Source: CAYJPV01 sp964396055 (GTDB lineage Bacteria; Acidobacteriota; Vicinamibacteria; Vicinamibacterales; JAKQTR01). Taken from it: a stretch of 12,418 nt of DNA. The translations under genes and the position numbers were made by a program. Below, in pieces: positions 1 through 6,582 of the stretch (positions are counted from its first letter, which is position 1; each line of letters starts with the position of its first letter). The notes beneath the pieces are model-generated. The model was not told where the DNA came from and ran no database searches. It was given only the letters and a program-made list of their open reading frames with translations. Location of the stretch: assembly GCA_964396055.1 (NCBI GenBank), contig CAYNDV010000134.1:1-12418 (forward strand), written 5' to 3'.

Positions 1-4
1 TCAC

Positions 5-45
5 GGTTCGGGGTTCGCGGTTCGGGGTTCACGGTTCCACGGTTC
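5..45. repeat. Degenerate heptad tandem repeat, GGTTCNN
   Basis: The core GGTTC occurs at 5, 12, 19, 26, 33 and 41, so five units are spaced exactly 7 bases apart and the last one 8. The two variable bases are GG, GC, GG, AC and CA(C). A 7-base period is not a multiple of three and no start codon or coding frame fits, so this is non-coding. It probably continues upstream of the window. It is the first of three adjacent 7-bp repeat families in front of the PEP-binding gene. Confidence 0.85.
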
Positions 46-62
46 TGCGTGACGGCGTAATC

Positions 63-88
63 CTTCTTGCTTCTTGCTTCTTGCTTCT
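63..88. repeat. Heptad tandem repeat, CTTCTTG x 3.7
   Basis: Three perfect CTTCTTG units begin at 63, 70 and 77 and are followed by a partial fourth unit ending at 88. The array is pyrimidine-rich on the plus strand, unlike the GC-rich surroundings. It lies 18 bases after the GGTTCNN array and 5 bases before the GCCTCTA array. It resembles the short tandemly repeated heptamers known from some bacteria such as cyanobacteria; the link to this lineage is inference. Confidence 0.85.
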
Positions 89-93
89 GACTC

Positions 94-135
94 GCCTCTA
101 GCCGCTAGCCTCTAGCCTCTAGCCTCTAGCCCCTA
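94..135. repeat. Heptad tandem repeat, GCCTCTA x 6
   Basis: Six back-to-back 7-base units begin at 94, 101, 108, 115, 122 and 129. Four are exact GCCTCTA; the second is GCCGCTA and the sixth is GCCCCTA. The array ends 13 bases before the ATG at 149, so it lies in the likely promoter or 5' untranslated region of the downstream gene. Copy-number change here could move promoter elements, but no -35/-10 pair is evident in the sequence. Confidence 0.88.
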
Positions 136-148
136 GTAGAGTACCCAG

Positions 149-2902
149 ATGCCCCACGGCCACAGTCCCATGGACATGCTCGATCGGCTGCGTGAACGGG
201 CCAAGGAACTCTCGTGCCTGTTCCACGTGCACGACCTCACGTCGGACTTCGAACGCCCGCCCGACGAGGTCCTGCGCGAGCTGCTGGACGCGATCCCCCC
301 CGGCTGGCAGCACCCGGACGCCTGCTGGGTCAAGCTGACCGTCGACGCCCAGGTGTACGAGCCGCCCCTGACGACCGAGACCCCGTGGGTCATGCGCGCG
401 CCGATCCTGGTGCTGGGCAAGCCCGCGGGCGCCGTCGAGGTGTTCTACGACCGGCCCTACCCGCCGGCCGACGACGGGCCGTTCCTGAAGGAGGAACGCA
501 AGCTCCTCGACACGATCGCCGAGCGCGTGGGGCAGTACCTCTCCGTGCGGCGCATGCGGGGCATGCTCCGGCACTGGCACGTGTCGCTCGAGCAACTGCC
601 CAGCGAAGATCGGCGCGAGTGGCGCGTCATCATCGAGTTCCTGCGGCGCACCGACCCGCCGCTGCTCGCGCGCGTCTCGCGCCGCATGGTCAACTACCTG
701 GTGTGGAGCGGCGTCGACGAGGCGCAGCACCTGCTCGAGCGCCTCGGGCACAGCCAGCGCGGCCGCGACGGCGTCGACGAGAACCAGCCCCTCGCCCGGG
801 CCAGCGTCGACGAGATGACGCGCATCACCAACGCGGCCTTCCGCATCGCCGCCGACAACCTCACCGAGGACGAGATCGTCCACGTGATCGAGCAGTGGGT
901 GAAGGACGACAACGCCGGATTCCTCGTCGAGGTCGTCGAGAACCAGCGGACGTCGGTGACCGACCTGGCGGCCGCCCTCGAGAAGTTCCAGACCAGCGGA
1001 ATGACCGACTCGGGGCTCACCCGGTCGGTGCAGATGGGCCTGCGCGCCTCCCTGGTGCGCCGGTTTCTGACCGAGGATCTCGACTACATCAACACCGCGA
1101 AGCACTACCTGCACGTCCAGGATTTCTGCGACATCGTCCAGCGCGTCATTTCGACCGCCGGCAGCCGCGGCAAGCTGGGCGGCAAGAGTTCGGGCCTGCT
1201 GCTCGCCTACCACATCGTCCGGCGATCGGAGGACTACGCCGACGCCCTCGGCAACATCCGGATCCCCCGGACCTGGTACGTGTCGTCGGACGGCCTGCTG
1301 GCGTTCCTCGACCACAACCATCTGCAGGACGTCCATAACCGCAAGTACCTGGAGATCGACCAGATCCGCCGTGAGTACCCGCACATCGTGCAGGCCTTCA
1401 AGAACTCCACGTTCCCCCAGGAGATCCTGAAGGGCCTGACCCTGGCCCTCGACGACATCGGCGACCGGCCGCTCGTCGTGCGCAGCTCGAGCCTGCTCGA
1501 GGACCGCATCGGGTCGGCGTTTTCGGGGAAGTACAAGAGCCTGTTCCTTGCCAACCGGGGCACCAAGCGGGAGCGGCTGCTCGCCCTGGTGGACGCCATC
1601 GCCGAGGTGTACGCCTCCATCTTCGGGCCCGACCCGATCGAGTACCGCGCCGAACGCGGCCTGCTCGACCTGCACGAGGAGATGGGCATCATGATCCAGG
1701 AGGTGGTCGGCACGCAGCTCGGCCACTACCACCTTCCGGCGTTCGCGGGCGTGGCCTTCAGCAACAACGAGTTCCGCTGGTCGCCGCGCCTGGCGCGCGA
1801 AGACGGGCTGCTGCGCCTGGTGCCCGGGCTGGGCACCCGGGCCGTCGATCGGCTGGCCGACGACTACCCGGTGCTGCTCTCGCCGGGCCAGCCGGGGCTG
1901 CGCGCCAACGTCACGCCGCAGGAAGTCCTGCGGTACTCCCCGAAACGCGTGGACGTGATCAACCTCCAGGCCAACCGGTTCGGCACCGTGCTCCTGACCG
2001 ACCTGCTCCAGCATTACGGGTCGCAGTACCCGATGTTCCGGCGCGTGTTCTCGGCGTGCGACATGGAGGGCATGCATCCCGTCGGCGGGTTCGACTGGGA
2101 CGGCAACGTCGAGAACCTCGTGGTGTCGTTCGAGGGTTTGGCCTCGGACACGCCCTTCCTGGCGCAGATGCGGGCGCTGCTGCGGCTCCTGCGCGAGCGC
2201 ATCGGCGGCCCGGTGGACGTGGAGTTCGCCCACGACGGCACGGACCTCTACCTGCTGCAGTGCCGGCCGCAGAGTTCGCTCGATGAGGAGGCGCCCGCGG
2301 CGATTCCGCGCGACGTGCCCGCGGAACGCATCGTGTTCACCGCCCGCCGGTACGTGTCCAACGGCAGGATGCCCGACATCACGCACATCGTCTACGTGGA
2401 TGGCGAGCGGTACGACCGGATCGCGGAACTCGAGACCCTGCGCGAAGTGGGCCGGGCCGTCGGCCGCCTGAACAAGGCCCTGCCCAAGCGCCAGTTCGTG
2501 CTCATCGGCCCCGGGCGCTGGGGCAGCCGCGGCGACATCAAGCTCGGGGTGAACGTCACCTACTCCGACATCAACAACACCGTGCTGCTGATGGAAGTGG
2601 CGGCCAAGCGCGGGAGCTACGTGCCGGAACTGTCGTTCGGCACGCACTTCTTCCAGGACCTGGTCGAGTCGGCGATCCGCTACCTGCCCGTCTACCCTGA
2701 CGAGCCGGGCACCGTCTTCAACACCGCGTTCCTGCTGGGCGCCCCGAACCAGCTGGCCGACCTCGTGCCCGACTACGCGCACCTGGCCGACGTGCTGCAC
2801 GTCATCGACGTGCCGCAGGCCGCGGGCGGACAGATCCTCAAGGTGCTGATGAACGCCGACCAGGAGGAGGCCATCGGCTTCCTGGCCAGTCCCGGTGCCT
2901 GA
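149..2902 (+). CDS. GAF-like / PEP-pyruvate-binding domain protein
   Basis: This 917-residue protein has three parts. Residues about 10-140 look like a GAF-type sensory domain of the kind that begins 'RxRxKEL.CLF' and contains a 'PPGWQHPDACWVKL' stretch. Residues about 140-340 are mostly helical. Residues about 344-710 are the ATP-grasp PEP/pyruvate-binding domain found at the N-terminus of PEP synthase and pyruvate phosphate dikinase, with GGKSSG (344-349), VRSSSLLED (about 443-451) and LLQCRPQSS near 710. The C-terminal 200 residues carry GPGRWGSRGD (about 787) and SFGTHFFQDL (about 829), seen in PEP-synthase-like proteins of unknown role. I see no GGxTSHAA phospho-histidine swivel motif and no PEP-binding TIM barrel, so it is unlikely to be a complete PEP synthase. 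Start chosen at ATG 149, with a weak AGAG 7 bases upstream; ATG 170 and 176 are alternatives. It converges on the VWA gene. Confidence 0.85.
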   Translation: MPHGHSPMDMLDRLRERAKELSCLFHVHDLTSDFERPPDEVLRELLDAIPPGWQHPDACWVKLTVDAQVYEPPLTTETPWVMRAPILVLGKPAGAVEVFYDRPYPPADDGPFLKEERKLLDTIAERVGQYLSVRRMRGMLRHWHVSLEQLPSEDRREWRVIIEFLRRTDPPLLARVSRRMVNYLVWSGVDEAQHLLERLGHSQRGRDGVDENQPLARASVDEMTRITNAAFRIAADNLTEDEIVHVIEQWVKDDNAGFLVEVVENQRTSVTDLAAALEKFQTSGMTDSGLTRSVQMGLRASLVRRFLTEDLDYINTAKHYLHVQDFCDIVQRVISTAGSRGKLGGKSSGLLLAYHIVRRSEDYADALGNIRIPRTWYVSSDGLLAFLDHNHLQDVHNRKYLEIDQIRREYPHIVQAFKNSTFPQEILKGLTLALDDIGDRPLVVRSSSLLEDRIGSAFSGKYKSLFLANRGTKRERLLALVDAIAEVYASIFGPDPIEYRAERGLLDLHEEMGIMIQEVVGTQLGHYHLPAFAGVAFSNNEFRWSPRLAREDGLLRLVPGLGTRAVDRLADDYPVLLSPGQPGLRANVTPQEVLRYSPKRVDVINLQANRFGTVLLTDLLQHYGSQYPMFRRVFSACDMEGMHPVGGFDWDGNVENLVVSFEGLASDTPFLAQMRALLRLLRERIGGPVDVEFAHDGTDLYLLQCRPQSSLDEEAPAAIPRDVPAERIVFTARRYVSNGRMPDITHIVYVDGERYDRIAELETLREVGRAVGRLNKALPKRQFVLIGPGRWGSRGDIKLGVNVTYSDINNTVLLMEVAAKRGSYVPELSFGTHFFQDLVESAIRYLPVYPDEPGTVFNTAFLLGAPNQLADLVPDYAHLADVLHVIDVPQAAGGQILKVLMNADQEEAIGFLASPGA

Positions 2903-2966
2903 AAAAGGGGCCAGGCCCCTTTTTCCGGGCGAGCGTCCGTCGGAAAAGGGGCCTGGCCCCTTTTTC
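2901..2966. terminator. Bidirectional terminator from two inverted palindrome copies
   Basis: The left unit (2901-2925) is a perfect 12-bp-arm palindrome of form GAAAAAGGGGCC-A-GGCCCCTTTTTC. The right unit (2943-2966) is the same element inverted, with one A missing. Each can fold alone into a GC-rich hairpin followed by a T-run, as expected of an intrinsic terminator. The two can also pair with each other across a short loop, extended by TTTTCCG/CGGAAAA. It sits exactly between two converging genes and overlaps the stop codons of both. The termination role is inferred from structure and position. Confidence 0.8.
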
Positions 2967-5070
2967 AGCTCGTGACCTTCATCGCCACCAGCTCGGTGGC
3001 GCGCGCCTCGCCGCTCTCCGCGGCCACCTCGACGAGGTAGTCGCCGGCTGCCAGTCCGGCCAGCGGCAGATCCACTTCGTAGTACGGCGTCGCCTCGGTC
3101 GGCGCCTTGACCGGGAGGTCCGACATCCTGGTCCCGACGCGGTTGAGCAGCCGGACGCCGACCTTCGGCTGCGTGGTGCCAGGCCCCGACGCGTCGAAGC
3201 GGATGATCAGCCGGTCGGTGCGCCGGAACTCGCGCAGCGCCGTCGGCACCGGGTCGGGGTCGCGCGACAGCGCCTGGAACTCGCGCGCCGTCCGGGCGCG
3301 CAGGATGGCCGGCGCGGTCACCCGCACCGCCTCGGTGGTCAGATCCGGGACGGCCACTTCCTGCGACACGGTGTCGATCACCTGCCCGCGTGCGTTCTCG
3401 ACCGCGATGTTCATGCGCAGGCGCCCCGGCTTGGCGTCGAAGGCGACCCGGGACGCCTTGACGGGCGCCGCATCGGCCTCGGGCACACGTCCCCGGAAGA
3501 ACGACTCGCCGGACGCGCCCACGGCCGACAACTGCAGGGCCACCGGCTCCTGGCGGGTGATGCCCACCGGCGCGGGAATCGGTTCCCACACGAAGGTCAC
3601 GCGGGTCATCCCATCGTCGCCGGGCGACAGGCGCAGCCATGAGGCCATGACGGCATCGCGCGGCCGGCCCTCCATGGCCCCGAGCGCGCGTTCGACCTCT
3701 GCCGGCGGCCGCGGCTTCGGGGGCGCCGCCGCCGCCGCGGCTTCGGCCGCGGTGGCGGCCCAGTACCCCTTGCGCGACCGCACCTGGGTACCGGCGCGCT
3801 TCACCCGCACGTCGATCTTGTGGAACTTGCCGTCGGCCCGCGCCGACGAATTGTAGCCCACGAGGTAGTAGGTGCTCGTGTCGCGAATCAGCTGGCGTAA
3901 CCCGCGGTCCAGGTCGTTCTGGTTCACGATGGCGCGGCCGTCGGTCTCCTCGGCGAGCGTGCGCAGCGTGCCCTGGGACTGGCGCAGCGACTCGGAGTCC
4001 ACCCGGTAGTTCACGTTCTCGTTGATGTCGAACTCGGAGACCGCGAGGCCACGCGGGTCGAGGGCGTAGAAGGCCGTGTTGTTGCGGTTGGCGGCGTCGT
4101 ACACCTCGCGCAGCAGGCTCTGGAGGTCGATCTCGGACAGGAACCGGGCCCGGTCCTCCGTGAGGTTGTCGCCCACGTTGGGGTTGCGCGCGGCGGGGTT
4201 GAACGCCCCGGGCAGCGCCGCAATCGGGTCCCGCAGCTGCGGCGGCAGGAGGGACGTGAAGCCCTCGCTCACGAGCAGCACCGCCTTGCGGCCCTCGCGC
4301 ATCGATCCCAGGCGGACCGCCAGCCCCTCGAGGGCGGTAATCGTGACCTGGTTGCGGATGGTCTCGACGGCCTGCGCCGGGTAGTAGACGTACTTCTCCT
4401 CGATGACGTTGCGCGGCCGGTAGTCGTACTTGCGGCCTTCGAAGCGACGGACGGCCGCGAGGATGGAGTCGTGATCCCGCGTGAAGCTGAGGTCGTTCAC
4501 GGACATGAGCGGGTACATGACCGCCACCATGTCGAGGGGCCCGAGCTGGTTCTGGATGAAGCGCGCCAACGGGTCCCGCACGCGCATCGAGTTCCCGAGG
4601 CGGACGTGGTAGTCGTCCAGGAAGATGACGAACAGCCGCACGTCATCGCGCGCCGCCTCGGCCTCCTCGTCATAGCGAGACCGGATCGGCCTGGCAGGTT
4701 CGGCGCCGGGCGCCGGGTTGCCGTCGGCATTGATGATCTTGAACAGGTCGATGGTCTGCACCTTGCCGTCCTCGACGACCTCGACCTCCTCGGCGGTCAG
4801 ATCGGTGACGGCATTGCCCTGCTTGTCGGTGACGATGACGTCGACGCGGACGAAGTTGACGCCCGCCCGGAAGACGGGAGGCGGCTGCTGCCCCGCGGGC
4901 GGGTTCTGTGTAGGCGGGTTCTGTGCCGGCGGGGGCACCTGCGTTCCCCCCTGCCGGGCGAGGGCGGACACGGCAGCGCCGCCCGGCGTCAGGGCGGTTA
5001 TGAACGCCAGCAGCACGACGGCAACCAACTTCGGGTATGGGCCCACGGTACGATGATAACATCTCGTCAT
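2965..5070 (-). CDS. Secreted VWFA-related (acidobacterial-type) protein
   Basis: A 701-residue protein with a hydrophobic export segment at residues 15-37, then a Pro/Gln-rich linker (44-66). A 'RVDVIVTDKQGNAVTDLTAEE' block (75-95) leads into a VWA-like domain (about 143-410). The place of the metal-binding DxSxS motif is taken by LDDYHVR (151-157), so the classical MIDAS is not intact. GRKAVLLVSEGF (260-271), YYLVGYN (401-407) and RKGYWA (433-438) match the usual course of the VWFA-related acidobacterial family (TIGR03436). An Ala/Pro linker (440-457) separates a beta-rich C-terminal region. Such proteins are exported and their function is unknown; adhesion or envelope roles are guesses. 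ATG 5070 was chosen because it gives a normal basic signal-peptide start, but it has no clear ribosome site; GTG 5046 is possible and would give a nearly leaderless message. Divergent from the dehydrogenase gene. Confidence 0.85.
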   Translation of the reverse strand: MTRCYHRTVGPYPKLVAVVLLAFITALTPGGAAVSALARQGGTQVPPPAQNPPTQNPPAGQQPPPVFRAGVNFVRVDVIVTDKQGNAVTDLTAEEVEVVEDGKVQTIDLFKIINADGNPAPGAEPARPIRSRYDEEAEAARDDVRLFVIFLDDYHVRLGNSMRVRDPLARFIQNQLGPLDMVAVMYPLMSVNDLSFTRDHDSILAAVRRFEGRKYDYRPRNVIEEKYVYYPAQAVETIRNQVTITALEGLAVRLGSMREGRKAVLLVSEGFTSLLPPQLRDPIAALPGAFNPAARNPNVGDNLTEDRARFLSEIDLQSLLREVYDAANRNNTAFYALDPRGLAVSEFDINENVNYRVDSESLRQSQGTLRTLAEETDGRAIVNQNDLDRGLRQLIRDTSTYYLVGYNSSARADGKFHKIDVRVKRAGTQVRSRKGYWAATAAEAAAAAAPPKPRPPAEVERALGAMEGRPRDAVMASWLRLSPGDDGMTRVTFVWEPIPAPVGITRQEPVALQLSAVGASGESFFRGRVPEADAAPVKASRVAFDAKPGRLRMNIAVENARGQVIDTVSQEVAVPDLTTEAVRVTAPAILRARTAREFQALSRDPDPVPTALREFRRTDRLIIRFDASGPGTTQPKVGVRLLNRVGTRMSDLPVKAPTEATPYYEVDLPLAGLAAGDYLVEVAAESGEARATELVAMKVTS
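5045..5070. promoter_or_regulatory. Putative divergent promoter island
   Basis: This AT-richer patch in very GC-rich DNA lies between two divergent genes. It holds GATAAC (5055-5060) on the plus strand and TATCAT (5058-5053) on the minus strand, both 4-5 of 6 matches to a -10 box and overlapping each other. They form most of an imperfect inverted repeat GATG-N4-CATC (5052-5063). No convincing -35 was found for either side, so this is a weak call resting on base composition and gene layout. Confidence 0.35.
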
Positions 5071-5074
5071 TGCC

Positions 5075-5080
5075 AAGGAG
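5075..5080 (+). promoter_or_regulatory. Ribosome binding site AAGGAG for GTG start
   Basis: AAGGAG lies 6 bases before the GTG at 5087. It decides the start of the acyl-CoA dehydrogenase: the next in-frame ATG lies within the conserved N-terminal helix, so the GTG is preferred. Confidence 0.8.
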
Positions 5081-5086
5081 CCTGCC

Positions 5087-6247
5087 GTGGCCGACGACAC
5101 CCCGACCAACGCCCTCACCACCCTCAACGAAGACGAGATCCTCTTTCGCGACAGCGTCGCGGAGTTCGCCGATGCGCAGATCCGCCCGCTGGCCCGCGAG
5201 ATGGACGAGCACGCCAAGATTCCCCGCCCGCTGCTCGATCAGCTGTTCGATCTGGGGGTGATGGGCATCGAGATCCCCGCCGAGTTCGGCGGCGCGGGGG
5301 CGCGGTTCTTCCATTCGGTGCTGGCCGTGGAGGCCCTCTCGGCCGTCGATCCGTCGGTCGGGGTTCTGGTGGACGTCCAGAACACGCTGGTGGTCAACGC
5401 GATCATGCGGTGGGGGTCGCCCGAGATCAAACAGCGGTACCTGCCGCGGCTGGCGGCCGACACGGTGGGGGCCTACGCGCTGTCCGAGGCGGGTTCCGGC
5501 AGCGACGCGTTCGCCATGGCCGCCCGGGCCGTGGCCGACGGCGACGCCTTCCGGCTCACGGGCCGCAAGTTGTGGATCACGAACGGCAACGAGGCCGACA
5601 TCTTCATCGTGTTCGCCACCGTCAACCCCGACGCGGGCTACCGCGGCATCACGGCGTTCCTGGTGGAGCGCGGCATGGCCGGGTTCACCGTGGGCCGCAA
5701 GGAAGACAAACTCGGCATCCGCGCCAGCAGCACGTGCGAACTGCTGCTCGAGGACTGCCGCGTGGAGAAGCATCAGGTCCTGGGCGAAGTGGGCAAGGGG
5801 TACAAGACGGCCATCGAAACGTTGAACGAAGGCCGCATCGGCATCGGGGCGCAGATGGTCGGCGCGGCGGCCGGCGCCCTGAAGCACGCCCTCCACTACA
5901 CCCGCGAGCGGAAGCAGTTCGGCCGGAGCATCTCGGAGTTCCAGCTGGTGCAGGGCCAGCTGGCCCGCGCGGCCACCGAACTGGAGGCCGCCCGGCTGCT
6001 GGTCTACAACGCCGCCCGCCTGCGCGACGCCGGCAGGCCCTTCCTGACCGAAGCGGCCATGTGCAAGCTGTACTCGTCCGAGGTCGCCGAACGCGTGACG
6101 TCGATGGCCATCAACCTCTACGGCGGCTACGGCTACGTGAAGGACTACCCCGTCGAGAAGCTGTGGCGCGACGTGAAGATCGGCCAGATCTACGAAGGCA
6201 CGTCGAACATGCAGCTCCTGACGATCGCGAAGCAGATCCTGGGCTGA
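5087..6247 (+). CDS. Short/branched-chain acyl-CoA dehydrogenase
   Basis: A 386-residue flavoprotein of normal family length that should oxidise an acyl-CoA to the 2-enoyl-CoA and pass electrons to ETF. Visible motifs are ALSEAGSGSDA (131-141, family signature), KLWITNG (161-167, FAD contact), KLGIRASSTC (208-217), LNEGRIGIGAQM (246-257), RKQFGR (275-280), YGGYGY (345-350) and IYEGTSN (368-374). The catalytic base is Glu370. The blocks RASSTC, LNEGRIGI, KDYPVEK and IYEGxSNxQLxTIAK closely resemble the short/branched-chain (2-methylbutyryl-CoA) class, so a role in isoleucine or branched acyl-chain breakdown is likely but not proven. GTG start with AAGGAG 6 bases upstream. It leads a probable unit with the HMA and GcvT-like genes; the next gene starts about 33 bases later. 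Confidence 0.93.
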   Translation: MADDTPTNALTTLNEDEILFRDSVAEFADAQIRPLAREMDEHAKIPRPLLDQLFDLGVMGIEIPAEFGGAGARFFHSVLAVEALSAVDPSVGVLVDVQNTLVVNAIMRWGSPEIKQRYLPRLAADTVGAYALSEAGSGSDAFAMAARAVADGDAFRLTGRKLWITNGNEADIFIVFATVNPDAGYRGITAFLVERGMAGFTVGRKEDKLGIRASSTCELLLEDCRVEKHQVLGEVGKGYKTAIETLNEGRIGIGAQMVGAAAGALKHALHYTRERKQFGRSISEFQLVQGQLARAATELEAARLLVYNAARLRDAGRPFLTEAAMCKLYSSEVAERVTSMAINLYGGYGYVKDYPVEKLWRDVKIGQIYEGTSNMQLLTIAKQILG

Positions 6248-6280
6248 CGGCCCGACGGCCCGAGGGCCTGGAGATTCGTG

Positions 6281-6490
6281 ATGGACACCGTAACCCTGAC
6301 AGTAACCGGCATGACCTGCGGCGGGTGTGAGAATGCGGTGAAACGCGCCCTGGGCCGTCTCGACGGCGTCGGCGACGTCCAGGCGTCTCACGCCGAGAAG
6401 AACGTGACGGTCGTGCACGATCCGTCGAAGGTCTCACCGGCGCAGATTCGCGAACGTATTTCGGCGTGCGGGTACACCGTCGTCGACTGA
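6281..6490 (+). CDS. HMA-domain metal-binding mini-protein (CopZ-like)
   Basis: A 69-residue single-domain protein beginning at ATG 6281; a GTG directly in front at 6278 could add one residue. The ribosome site GGAG lies 7 bases upstream of the ATG. It carries the heavy-metal-associated motif GMTCGGC near its N-terminus (Cys13 and Cys16), followed by a typical beta-alpha-beta-beta-alpha-beta pattern ending in ISACGYTVVD. Free HMA domains bind Cu(I) or other soft metals and pass them to a P-type ATPase or an enzyme. No copper ATPase or metal regulator lies in the window, so the partner is unknown. It sits between a dehydrogenase and a GcvT-like gene, an unusual setting for a copper chaperone. 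Confidence 0.9.
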   Translation: MDTVTLTVTGMTCGGCENAVKRALGRLDGVGDVQASHAEKNVTVVHDPSKVSPAQIRERISACGYTVVD

Positions 6491-6582
6491 CGGACGGCAC
6501 CCGCGCAGGAACGGACCACGCCCCCCGGCATCCGGACGGCCGCCTCCGGCGCCGCATGGACACTCCAGAAGGGACCGCGCAC

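Noticed and set aside
94..135. CRISPR array
   Set aside because: Units are 7 bases with no spacers between them; this is a simple tandem repeat.
119..3640. Very long open frame (about 1170 codons) on the minus strand opposite the PEP-binding gene
   Set aside because: It runs antisense to a well-supported gene and into the next one, has no recognisable domain, and its composition (Val, Asp, His, Arg rich) is what the complement of GC-rich coding DNA gives.
6257..6268. Small GGCCC/GGGCC hairpin after the first dehydrogenase, as a terminator
   Set aside because: Only a 5-bp stem with a 2-base loop and no T-run; the HMA gene follows directly, so read-through is more likely.
4471..6418. Long open frames on both strands crossing the VWA and dehydrogenase genes (about 580-620 codons)
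   Set aside because: They cross two real genes in the wrong frame, are Arg/Gly/His-rich and show no family motif. High GC removes stop codons in shadow frames.
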